Source of the DNA: Glandiceps talaboti
Lineage: Eukaryota; Hemichordata; Enteropneusta; Spengelidae
DNA: 13,000 bases
Reading direction: 5' to 3'
Assembly (NCBI RefSeq): GCF_964340395.1
Contig: NC_135556.1
Span: forward strand, 5,189,501-5,202,500
Shown here: piece after piece, positions 1 through 9,267 of the stretch
Layout of the letters: each line of letters starts with the position of its first letter
Numbering within the stretch: the stretch's first letter is position 1
The notes under the pieces: model-generated
Seen by the model: only the letters and a program-made list of their open reading frames with translations
What the model was told of the DNA's origin: nothing
The model's database searches: none
Made by a program: the position numbers and the translations under genes

Positions 1-31
1 GTGTGTGTTCGTGTCTCTGCACACATGCATG

Positions 32-33
<2 letters not shown>

Positions 34-62
<29 letters not shown>
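34..62. repeat. (TG)n microsatellite
   Basis: About 14 uninterrupted TG units, flanked by impure TG/CA-rich sequence (ATGCATGCATG on the left, TTCATGTGTGTG on the right), so the whole tract spans about 1-74. Confidence 0.95.
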
Positions 63-74
63 TCATGTGTGTGA

Positions 75-2038
75 TTGTCATTTCATATTACATTGTATTT
101 CACTGATTTGTCAGTTTTATCAATTCAACTGATAATATTGTCAGTGTTCTTATCATGCTATCACATGATTTATACAATCGTTTTGTTAATTTCTGAATCT
201 CCGTTTTAATTTGTTTTTCAGTTTTGAAAGTCTTGATTTGTATTTTGTAAGTCTAGAAGTAACAACAATTCGCAAAAAGTAAAAGTCTAGTCTGTGGCCT
301 CCATGACCTGTCCATGGCATAGTATATATAGAAGCTGTTAGTAATTGTGTCTTTATCTTAAACAAGCAAAGACATCAGATAATGAGACAGTTGAAAATGA
401 TTGCAATAGGAGATAACTCCTGTATTAAACAGTCTGGCTCCAAGATTACAGTGTGTTTAATTGCTTAGGCTGTATACGTGTTGATTTTGTCTGTATGTCT
501 GATACAAGTTGAGATGTTGTCAGTTTTCCGTAGTACATTTACATGCATTGTTGTAGAAAAACTATGGCAATGGAATATTGATTTTAGACATGGAATATTT
601 CGAAGTTATTTCATTATAAGGTGAGAATACAGGATTTTGAAATTTACGTCTTATTTTAAATTCCATGACTATACATGTCTGAGCCACTATTAGTCTTACT
701 ATCTTGGTGGATTTAAAGGCCCATGATTCAAACCCAGGTTCTCACATGATGACGTCTTATGAGTGGCACCATTAGGATTAAATTTGATCATTGTTTTGTT
801 CTGTACCAACTTTTCCTATAGCTCTGCCTAACAGCTGTTTTTCTCACCCAAATCTTGAACTTGGCCTTTACGTAAAGGGTACTATATTTGATTAATATGC
901 AGAGTATACGACTCCATGCATGCATGCTTATTCTTTGAGATCCTACCTGACGTGTTACACTTAACTAGAGTTTAGGGCATATTATATGACTAGGTAATGC
1001 CCTTGTCCATAAAAATAGGGAAATCAAATAGACGGGGGAGAAATTATGCAAAAAGGGTAATGATATTGAGTCTTTTCAACTGAAATTATTTATACGATAC
1101 AGATGTGAGATTAGTCATGAGTAATTTGATCGCTGTCATGTAGGTAAGGTTCAGTTTATTAGCGAAGATCTCCATACCTTATGTTTTATTTTATTCAAGA
1201 CTGTAGTATCATTGCAGGTAGGACATGATAACATTTTGTTTTGGGATAGTATCAATCACAAGATATATTATTTAGCTGGTTCTGTGTTTTTCACAGACTT
1301 AAAGTCATATGCTGTGCATAGAATATGATTGTCACCAATAGATTTAAGCCATCCGTACTGTACGTTAGCTAGATTTCAGTTTTGCTATTAGCATGTCACT
1401 TTCAGAATGTTCATCTCCGTTTATCTATGTGGAATTTGTTACCTTACTATGATAATGGTATGATTATTCTTCATACTATTTTAGAAGATCAAGTTTAATA
1501 TTTTTTGTTATATAATGCAAAGTATAATGTCTTGTGGAAGTTGTCTGTTATAAGTGATATTTCTGTTAGTGTTACCTCTGTAGTCTAGGTTCAAACCCAC
1601 CCTTCGCTGGCTTGATTTGATGAAAAATCAACCAGGTCTGTTCTATGAAGGATGATATTCAGTTTCACCCAACTGAGCAACACAGGTTTTCTCCTGGTAA
1701 TCTCTTTCCTCTTGCTTTATCACCAGGGTACCACATATGGTGATACTCAGTGGTAACCATAACAACAAATTTCTGAATTTATTTAGCCCAATAGATGGTT
1801 ACTATTCTTATTTATTTTAAAAGGAAGAATATAACTTTAGATTTTGTTAATAACATTGTAATAGAATTTATAGAAAGCATTATCGTGTAGGAAGTAAACC
1901 TGTCAATATTTCAGGTCTACTACCTGATGAGATATGGCTAGGCTTAAGAGTTATAGTAGCGAATCAGAATTTATATCAATTGGTAAGCCATTCAAATTTG
2001 TAGAGCTAAACTGAAAACAGTGAATATGGTTTATGTAA
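75..2038. other. non-coding stretch without clear features
   Basis: AT-rich, stop-dense sequence. The only things I marked are a 7-bp stem hairpin (AGGGCAT at 974-980 with ATGCCCT at 997-1003) and two tRNA T-arm or B-box-like words, GATTCAAACCC at 725-735 and GGTTCAAACCC at 1588-1598. No matching A box was seen upstream of either word, so a SINE call would be speculative. Confidence 0.6.
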
Positions 2039-2194
2039 GACAGTAAAATATAGTTACTTTGGAACGGTAAATTGGAAACGAATACGGCGTTTTGATCCGT
2101 CTACTACAAACCTTGATCTCGTAAATTACCTTTGTCCGTAGAAGACGGATCGCAACATCACATTTGTTTCCAATTTTAACTGGATTTTACTGTC
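2039..2194. mobile_element. 156-bp MITE-like hairpin element
   Basis: The outer ends are a perfect 11-bp inverted repeat, GACAGTAAAAT at 2039-2049 against ATTTTACTGTC at 2184-2194. A second, longer inner stem pairs 2069-2102 with 2143-2176: 27 of 34 positions match, including AAATTGGAAAC and GATCCGTCT blocks at its two ends. The outer part of the left arm is about 10 bp longer than the right, and the central loop is about 40 nt. No coding capacity is present. The form fits a non-autonomous DNA transposon or foldback element. I could not settle a target-site duplication or assign a superfamily. Confidence 0.65.
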
Positions 2195-2233
2195 AGTGCC
2201 ATATTGATTCTTGGAAACATGAACTATATAATA

Positions 2234-2606
2234 AGCCTGTCCATACTACAAATATCTGATCAGGATCCAATTTGATTTAACTGTCCATAGTTATTATTTG
2301 TGGTTAATTCGTATACTGATCCGGATTGAAGCCTACTCTGGGTGGTGGTTTTGATCTGGATCAAAGTAATTCAAATCAGATCGCAATCAGTTAGGCCTGG
2401 TGTGGACTGGCACATACTCGAGTGATTTAGTTTCATAAGTAATCCAAATCGAAGCTAGTAATGTGTGTGGACAGGTATGCTAATGTAATTCGAATTGAAT
2501 CCATCTTTCAATTTTTGTGTGTGGACAGAAAGTGGAATCGATGTGGATTAATGTGATCTGGATAAGTTTAATTCAGATTGGATCTGGATCAGATATGGAC
2601 AGAGCT
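2234..2606. mobile_element. 373-bp TIR-bounded non-autonomous element with internal subrepeats
   Basis: The left end (2234-2282) and the reverse complement of the right end (2565-2606) align with a few indels, sharing AGC(T)CTGTCCATA, then TCTGATC, then GGATCCAAT-like and TTTAACT-like blocks. AATA directly flanks both ends (2230-2233 and 2607-2610), a possible 4-bp target-site duplication that could be chance in AT-rich DNA. Inside are recurring words: GATCnGGAT at 2258, 2318, 2353, 2555 and 2581; GTGTGGAC at 2399, 2465 and 2519, with a related ATGGACAG near 2595; and TAATTCRAATTGAA-like segments. These suggest roughly 55-75 bp degenerate subunits. A perfect 14-bp palindrome lies at 2351-2364. 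No ORF of note is present. Confidence 0.6.
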
Positions 2607-3268
2607 AATATATTCTATGTATTTTATGTACTGTGTGTAAATACAATTAGGACATCATTCTCATTGACATCATCAGAGATTGTAGTCTGTATATGGTGGA
2701 TCTTAAGGCATGCAATTTCATTTTTAATGTTTACACATTGAAATTTACTGACTGTGGTGAGTGGCGTACAGTGTACATATGACTCATGCCTATGTAATGG
2801 AATAAAACCAGGACATAATGATTTCGTGCAAGTGCGTGTAACCTATCTCCCATGAATTGTCTTCAAGCCACAGGAATCGTCAGTCAGTCTGTAAATGAAT
2901 CACCAATACAACAACTCCGTCTGATTAGTTTTGATGTCAAAATGTCAAACACTGTTCAGATAAACATAATTGCATTTAGAGAAATCATGTTGGACATTTC
3001 ATACAATGTGCTAGTGTTAGTATTGAAATTGTATTTTACGACATGGACTTTATGTCACAGTGGTGCCAGTCTAGCTTATTCATATATTATTATACATGTA
3101 CCTACTTTTATATAGACGTAAACTTCACGGATAATTATGGTCATGGAAATTTTTGTGTAAGAAGATAGCTTGTATCCATATTAGCCATGTTATAGTTGGT
3201 CATGTGACTAGTAGTACTAAAACTGTGATAGGCAAATCAGCAGCTACTTGCAATAAGTGAAATTAGAT
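2607..3268. other. non-coding stretch, nothing recognised
   Basis: AT-rich sequence. An 87-codon open frame at 2852-3115 (+) has no recognisable domain or splice context and I treat it as chance. Confidence 0.55.
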
Positions 3269-3598
3269 GAATACACCCTTCAAATGAAGACCCCCTCTAG
3301 TAACAATGAGGTGAATACACCTTTCAAATGAATACTGCCCTCAAGTGACAATGAGATAAATACACCTTTCACATGAAGACTGTCCTCTAGTGTCAATGAG
3401 ATAAATACACCTTTCAAATGAAGGCTGTCCTAGTGACATTGAAATGAATATACATGTACAATGTACATTTGTACTTTTCAAATGAATACTGCCTCAAGTG
3501 ACAATGAGCTGAATACACCTTTCAAATGAAGACTTGCGACAATGACATTGAAATCAATACACCTTTCAAATGAAGACTGCCCTCTAGTGATGATGAAC
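3269..3598. repeat. minisatellite, 7 units of about 45 bp
   Basis: Units start at 3269, 3313, 3358, 3403, 3446, 3511 and 3555, giving spacings of 44, 45, 45, 43, 65 and 44 bp. The consensus begins GAATACACCTTTCAAATGAA, followed by a GACTGCCCTCTAGTGACAAT-like part and a GAGAT-like tail. The fifth unit is about 20 bp longer because of an inserted TACATGTACAATGTACA-type palindromic segment around 3451-3472. Units differ at several positions each, so the array is old rather than freshly expanded. Confidence 0.92.
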
Positions 3599-4430
3599 CA
3601 ATGATGTCAACTGTGTGAAATTCCATATTTTGAGCATTACAAAGGTCAAAGTTGATGTGATGTGAAGCCTAGACTGAACGATTTGTTGTGTACAGTCATT
3701 CAATCACCCGGTTTAGCAATGATTAACATGATTATCATCGTACCAACAATTATGAATGTTTTATTCTTTTGGAAGCCATGTGATCTTATCATGACAACAT
3801 TATATTTTTGGAGGTCTGAAAATATATTTCACAAAGTGATTTTAAGATAGTAAAGAAGACATTGATTGAATTATTGAGTACATAAATTATATTGAATGTT
3901 ATCAGTTTAGTCAGGACCATGAATGGCTGACTGATAACTATTTATTAACTACTACACAAAGCTCATTTTTTTGTACAGATAGAAATGAAGGAAATATTGA
4001 CACTATTATAGGGATATGGGCCAACTTGATGTACTTTTTTCCCTAAAATTTGAATACTTACTTAATACCCATGTTGTATCATTGATTTTTGCCCTGAGAA
4101 GAATATAGAATATAGAATATCTATATTGCATGTGGATTAAGTCTATATGCTATTGATGTCAGTGTCACTTTTTGGATGCACCCAACAAATACCTCATCAA
4201 ATTATTTGTCCAGTTTGCCTAACTACGCTACACATCTTATGGTTAATATAGTAGTTATGACCAGACATTTCTCAGTATGTAGATTAACATTTGTAATTCA
4301 TATGTCACAGAAAAAAATGTTGAGGTCTGACCCGTACTCCATTAATGAATACATCAAATTATATCATGCAGAAGCCAAGTTATTGTATATTAACAGAAAA
4401 TATGGATCATATACCTTGGCCGTTCTGTCA
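3599..4430. other. non-coding stretch with a short GAATATA tandem
   Basis: Nothing gene-like was seen. GAATATA is repeated about 2.7 times at 4101-4119, running into a short ATAGATATTC-type palindrome. Open frames at 3662-3850 and 4176-4433 (+) look like chance. Confidence 0.55.
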
Positions 4431-4690
4431 TGACAACTTGTGTCTCCGTCACTCGTTCTGTGATGCTCAAAATGTGGGTTAATATATTCCAAATCACCAT
4501 TAATTTCTACCTTGTCATAAATTATGCTTGAGGAGGTATAATTATATTATTTTCCAATATTTTTCTTCATTCAGCCGGAAAATACTCATGACCCAAGGGT
4601 TTTGTCACTGCTTGTCTCTTGACTCGTAGTGACAAGGCCCCTTAGGTCACTCATATTTTGAAACAAAGAAAAAATTAGGAGAATAATAGC
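4431..4690. repeat. dispersed repeat family A, copy 1
   Basis: Shares an ordered series of blocks with 5731-5974 in the same orientation: a GTGTCT..GTCACT left part, GGTATAATTAT, CCAATATTTTTCTT, ATTCAGC-GGAAAAT, CTCATGAC, AAGGGTT, a GTCACT...AGTGAC stem (4604-4609 with 4628-4633), then AAGGCCCC-TTAG-TCACT and CATATTTT. The central 50 bp or so look about 90% identical and the flanks are much more diverged. It has no coding potential. The inverted GTCACT/AGTGAC words suggest a non-autonomous DNA element. The boundaries are approximate. Confidence 0.75.
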
Positions 4691-4835
4691 AAATTGTCAT
4701 AACAAGGCTTTGTTTTAAAACTGTATAGACAGTGCTTGTACTTATGAAGAAGTTAATGAAAAATGAAAAGAATTATAAGTATGTAGAGGAGCTTGGGATC
4801 CTAAATGCATATAGATTTTCAAATTTAAAAAAAAT

Positions 4836-4936
4836 AAAATTCAACATATCGGTATTATATTTACAGAATTAAAATTCAACATATCGGTATTATATTTACA
4901 GAATTAAAATTCAACATATCGGTATTATATTTACAG
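4836..4936. repeat. almost exact 35-bp tandem triplication
   Basis: The marker TCAACATATC starts at 4841, 4876 and 4911, an exact 35-bp period. The shared part runs from AAAATTCAAC through GGTATTATATTTACAG. I see no mismatch within the shared part over three units, so this is a recent duplication. Each unit ends in TATATTTACAG, which resembles a splice acceptor. The left flank is an A-rich run (4828-4834). Confidence 0.95.
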
Positions 4937-5575
4937 TATTAATTATACGTTTTGCGTATAAAATTTATATGAGTTAATTTTATGTTGCAGTCACCAGAGT
5001 AAACTCACAGTCCCTGAATGAGAAGTACAAGAATTGTTCATATTTTCAAATTTTACCATGTATTCAGATCCTTCATATTAATGTAATGGGTGACTTTTTC
5101 CCCAATTTGAAATTGTTGCTGCTTGTATATGTATAAATAGAATTGCAATCAGCATTGAAAATGTCACAGTGGTACTGATGTATTCCAACTTAAATTGTCT
5201 AACAAGGTACACAAAGTGATGCAGAACAGATTGTAATACGATAGCATGTCAGTGGTTGACTGCCAGGTTTCATGTAATCACCACCACTGTGACCTTACTG
5301 TAACCTGGTTACTGGTTTCTTAATGAATTCAATTTGTGACGGCCTTCCCAGGATGATTATGTGAGCTTGGCTTTCATTATACATTATCCCACAAATTAAT
5401 GAGACTATTTAATTGACATTTATCAAACACTGACAACTGTCACTTTACTTTGTTACATCTACCATTTACTGGTACATGTATATACACAATATACAATGAT
5501 ATTGTATAGGCAATGTAAGGCAAGGTAGTTAGTACAGTATATATAAAACATATTTTGTAATGGATATAATGCTAT
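4937..5575. other. non-coding stretch, nothing recognised
   Basis: AT-rich sequence between repeat copies, with no supported gene, RNA or repeat. Confidence 0.5.
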
Positions 5576-5592
5576 GGGAGGTGGGGGGGGGG
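5576..5592 (+). repeat. G-rich tract ending in G10
   Basis: GGGAGGT followed by ten G residues (5583-5592). If the gene is transcribed on the + strand, the nascent RNA carries this G-run and could form a G-quadruplex. Confidence 0.85.
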
Positions 5593-5730
5593 TTGAAATG
5601 ATAAGAGAGTACATGTAGGTGTTGACACTGTTGAGGCAACAGTATGTTATAGTCACTTTGTTTTAGTATTGTAGTATTATACCATGCATAAGACCAAAAA
5701 TACGGAATATATTCTCTGGTTGTTTTGTGT

Positions 5731-5974
5731 TACAACAACACGTGTCTATGTCACTGGTTGTGCTGTGTTCGAAATATGATTCAAAATGTTCAAAATCAAT
5801 TATTAATGATGCTGGTATAATTATGTTATTATCCAATATTTTTCTTTATTCAGCTGGAAAATGCTCATGACGTAAGGGTTGTCACTACGAGTTGCTTGTC
5901 AAGGAGTGACAAAGGCCCCCTTAGATCACTCTCATATTTTCCTTGGCTGAACAAAATAAATATTAGGGAATAAC
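5731..5974. repeat. dispersed repeat family A, copy 2
   Basis: Same block order and orientation as the copy at 4431-4690, about 1.3 kb upstream. It is shorter in its left half. Its stem words are GTCACT at 5881-5886 and AGTGAC at 5905-5910. Here the left stem half extends to GTCACTACGAG, whereas in copy 1 the right half extends to CTCGTAGTGAC, so each copy keeps one half of what looks like an 11-bp perfect inverted repeat. The edges are approximate. Confidence 0.75.
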
Positions 5975-6608
5975 ATTTACATGTAATAGTATGGGCAGCA
6001 CATCTTTATGATAATGAGGATGTAGAAGAAGAAGAAGATGACGACAACATAGACTTTATTAATCCATATCAAAGTCAGAACGTGAAAAAAGGTGACACTT
6101 GGTACTCAAGTTTCCTAGCATTAACACAGTAGGAAACCAGAGTCGCCAACTAGTTTGGTAGGGTTAAACTGAGAAATTTTGAAATCCCTTAGATATCTTG
6201 AGTTACAAAGATAATGTTTGTAGATCGATCTTGAATTTTTTGATTTACAAGAAAACTGTAGGTCTCAGTTTCTCAATCGAACTCCATTTTAGAGAGAACC
6301 AAAGTACCAAAGAGCCTATATTCATGTACTGCTTTAATATCTTCTCTCTCTTCTTGTAGCGTATTATGACTGCAAATCTCTATTGAATATTGGTGTTTGA
6401 AATAATCAGTTAATGAGATGTAAATACAGCTGATGACCCTAGTGTGACCTTAGTTTGAATGACTGTCATTTAGGATAAAGAAAGCCACTATTTCTATAAT
6501 ATTATTATTCTGACAACTGTCACATATAGATGGACCCAGGTCATGTGTTGTCTCTAGTGTATCTGCGAATGAAAAAAAATTGCTGCTGTGAGTGTAAATG
6601 ATAAATTG
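5975..6608. other. non-coding stretch, minor simple repeats only
   Basis: A short GAA run at about 6024-6038 and a 6-bp stem hairpin (GACTTT at 6052-6057, AAAGTC at 6071-6076). Nothing else is supported. Confidence 0.5.
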
Positions 6609-6752
6609 TGTGGTATTAGAAATTGTTGTGTCAATGGTACATCAAATTTGCTTTAATGGATACATCAAAACTTTTCACCCACATTATCAAGAATGAACTT
6701 TCTATTGGAACTATATTGGCCGTGGCATTCTGGATGAAACATGGAATTGTGC
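6609..6752. repeat. dispersed repeat family B, copy 1
   Basis: Aligns in direct orientation with 6975-7109. Shared blocks in order are GTGTCA-TGGT-CATCAAATTTG, a GA-ACA-T-AAAC-TTT-ACCCA part, TATCA-G--T-AACTT, TTGGAA, and a GG-AA---TGG.. end. Identity by eye is about two thirds with small indels. The right end runs straight into the C21 tract. It is non-coding and of unknown family. Confidence 0.6.
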
Positions 6753-6832
6753 CCCCCCCCCCCCCCCCCCCCACCACCACCACCACCACCACCACCACCA
6801 CCACCACCACCACAAACACACACACACACACA
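6752..6832. repeat. compound microsatellite C21 - (ACC)n - (AC)n
   Basis: C runs 6752-6772, a CCA/ACC triplet run to about 6813 (roughly 14 units), and CA dinucleotides at about 6816-6832. The minus strand is a G21 plus GGT array, a strong G-quadruplex former. All open frames across it encode only homopolymers (Pro/Thr, or Val and Gly on the other strand) and are artefacts. Confidence 0.97.
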
Positions 6833-6974
6833 GGCAGTATGCACTCTAATGAAAGACAAAATTGTTTGTAGTTGTCAAAATGGTAATATTTAACTGGGTT
6901 TGATTGTTGATATAGTTAACCAACCAATAGTAAGGAATATGGGAATAACACATTTTGGTGCACTACAAGAAATC

Positions 6975-7109
6975 ACTATGTGTGACAGTGTCAGTGGTGC
7001 ATCAAATTTGTTTTGAGGACACAATGAAACCTTTTACCCATTCTATCAGGGTTAAACTTCTTTTGGAATGACCTTGACCTTCTAGTTAAAGTGTGGAAAC
7101 TATGGGCCC
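6975..7109. repeat. dispersed repeat family B, copy 2
   Basis: Partner of 6609-6752, about 360 bp downstream in the same orientation. It ends in TATGGGCCCA where copy 1 has the start of its long C tract. The edges are approximate. Confidence 0.6.
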
Positions 7110-8132
7110 ACAGGTATATAGTCTGATACAGTGAATACCCTTGACTCACCTATAAATGACCTTGACTCAACAGCTTGCTCCCCAAAGAAATGTAAAGTTA
7201 ATTAATTTTTGTCTGTTGTAAAACTCACAGACTGGATGGTAAAAGTTCATCTTCATTTTCAACTATTGAAACACTATATGTGTTGAACATTTTAAATTGA
7301 AGCTTTCGTCCACACATGCTTGTCTTGGTTGATCACCTGACACATCTTCAATTTGAATACAGTCGGCTATATTGTTCTAGGAATTATTACGACATAAAAC
7401 TATCTCCTCCATAAGTTGCGTGTCTTATCAATGTATTTTGATTCAGTATATATTTGTAATAATTTAGTAGTCTTAAAATATTCAGGTTCGGTAAGAAAGG
7501 GATATCAGAACATCTGATAGTAGCATTGCCATTGGTTACTTGTATGTAACACTTGATGTGTACCTGGCCCCACAATGCATCTCTCATGCATAGAATAACA
7601 GTGGTGTTGGTAACAGATTTGATTGAAATTGACCCTGTCTGTAATAGAATGGCATGTAGTGTGTTGACCTTTGAATTAACCCCAAGGCCAAGTAATTTCA
7701 TCCTTTCAAATCACATTTAGTTAAAGTCAATTCCAACTTGGAAGAAAAACAAAGAAGGAATTTCAAACACACAAAGATCACATTTACCCCAGAATTTCAA
7801 ACATACATAGACCAAATTCCACCCCCCTCCCCCAGAGATGTACACATGTTGAACATAATATCTAATGTTATAATTCCTTGGAATGGTGATTAGAAAATAA
7901 AAGAAATAAAATTTAAAGGCAAGTTTAATATATAGTTCAGCTGTAGTTGCATCATTAAATCTTTTAGATTATCCTCCCAACCCTCACAAGCCCACACTCT
8001 CTGTACATACATTCCAAGGCCGCCTTAATTTTAGGTGGTAAAGTTTTAATGTTGGGGTTATCACAACAACACCTTTTTTGCATGATATTATCCGTATGTA
8101 GGTTGTTGGTGTTAAGGACAGTATTACATAGT
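7110..8132. other. non-coding stretch, nothing recognised
   Basis: It contains the longest open frame in the window (104 codons, minus strand 7387-7701), with no recognisable family, no composition shift and no conserved motif, so I do not call it a gene. A short C-rich run (ACCCCCCTCCCCC) lies around 7820-7833. Confidence 0.5.
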
Positions 8133-8157
8133 AATCAGACCAGACTACTGTCTGATT
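8133..8157. repeat. 8-bp perfect stem-loop
   Basis: AATCAGAC (8133-8140) pairs with GTCTGATT (8150-8157) across a 9-nt loop. The inner 14-mer CAGACTACTGTCTG (8141-8154) recurs as an exact reverse complement at 9109-9122. Confidence 0.7.
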
Positions 8158-8290
8158 GAGATCAATCTGGTTTTAATTGTAGTGCTGCCTATCCAATCCC
8201 ATTCAATTCTCTTTCCCAGCCACTATGTTTCCACAGTAGCCTTTCAATTATGGCATAGTAAATGACTTATAGATCTAGCTGAACTCTCAC

Positions 8291-8600
8291 TAGTGGACTT
8301 GGCAGATCTACATGTAAATGAACTAATATATTAGTGGACTTGGCAGATGTGCATCTAGTGAAACCCTTACTACCAGGGTAGTGGACTCACTAACCCAGTA
8401 GTGGACTTAGCAGATGTACATGTAACTAAACTCTCACTAGTAGACTTAGCAGATGTACATGTCACTGAACTCTCACTTGTTGATTTGGCAGATGTAACTA
8501 AATTAAACTCTCACTAGTGGACTACTTAGCAGAGCTTTATGTACATTTGTACATGTAGCTTAACTCACTAGTTGACTTGACAGATCTACCTAAACTTGAT
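8291..8600. repeat. degenerate minisatellite, about 8 units of ~40 bp
   Basis: The marker TAGTGGACTTGGCAGAT (with variants) starts at 8291, 8332, 8379, 8399, 8438, 8477, 8515 and 8569, so most spacings are 38-41 bp, with one truncated (20 bp) and two longer units. The remainder of each unit is GTACATGTAACT followed by AAACTCTCAC-like sequence. A stray TAGTGGACTTTG at 8673 may be a ninth, detached unit. Confidence 0.9.
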
Positions 8601-9095
8601 CTATACATATATGGTTGGCCATAAATTAACAAATGATACTTGATAGCTAATCTAGCTAAACTCTAATTATATTAGTGGACTTTGTATGAATAGAACAATC
8701 ATTTTTTATTACATGTTTTATATTCATGAAAGTGTAGTTTTCCACATTTTCACAAATTTGCATTGAAACACAAATAAATATTAAAATTGGTTAACACTTT
8801 TGTAAACAGAACTCAAAAGATGCTTGGGGAGTTTGCTGACAGACACACAAGTCTATAGTTTGTAATTTTAGTTGTAAATGTACCAATTTTTCCCTTTGTA
8901 TATCAAACAAAAGTTCATTTTCATACAAATATTGTATAACCAGTAGGTATTAGTGGCTGCTTATCTTGGATGGATTATTTCAACTGGTTACAATGATTTC
9001 TCTAATGCATGCTGTGGGCAACCTAGAAGTACAATTGTAATGAACTATATATGTTATTGACCAGCTTGAGTTGTAATGAAATGCACTTTGCTAAA
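8601..9095. other. non-coding stretch, nothing recognised
   Basis: AT-rich sequence with few CpGs. No gene, RNA or repeat is supported apart from the stray minisatellite word at 8673. Confidence 0.5.
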
Positions 9096-9267
9096 CTCCG
9101 TAAATACTCAGACAGTAGTCTGTGCTAATCTATTTACCCCCAAATCAGCTAATATATATTTAGATTTTGTACAATGCACATGCCAAAGCTGAAGAACTCA
9201 TTGCTGATATTTCTGTATGTATTTGATTTGCCACCATCACCACCACCATACTGAGTGTTTACGGATA
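9096..9267. repeat. inverted repeat pair around a ~140-bp core
   Basis: ACTCCGTAAATACTCAG (about 9095-9110) is matched on the opposite strand by CTGAGTGTTTACGGATA (9251-9267), with 15 of 17 positions pairing. The self-complementary CAGACAGTAGTCTG (9109-9122) begins at the inner end of the left arm. The core includes a small CCACCATCACCACCACCA run (about 9231-9248). It could be a degraded foldback element. Confidence 0.45.

Noticed and set aside
2852-3115. 87-codon + strand open frame
   Set aside because: No domain, no splice context, and composition is like the surrounding intron.
3269-3598. CRISPR-like spacing of repeats
   Set aside because: Whole units repeat with drift; there are no identical short repeats separated by unique spacers, and the context is eukaryotic.
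6623-6871. Open frames on both strands through the C/CCA/CA tract
   Set aside because: They exist only because the simple repeat lacks stops; the products are Pro/Thr, Val or Gly homopolymers.
7387-7701. Longest open frame (104 codons, minus strand)
   Set aside because: No recognisable domain, no signal or membrane pattern, no codon or CpG shift, and this length is expected by chance in 13 kb scanned in six frames.
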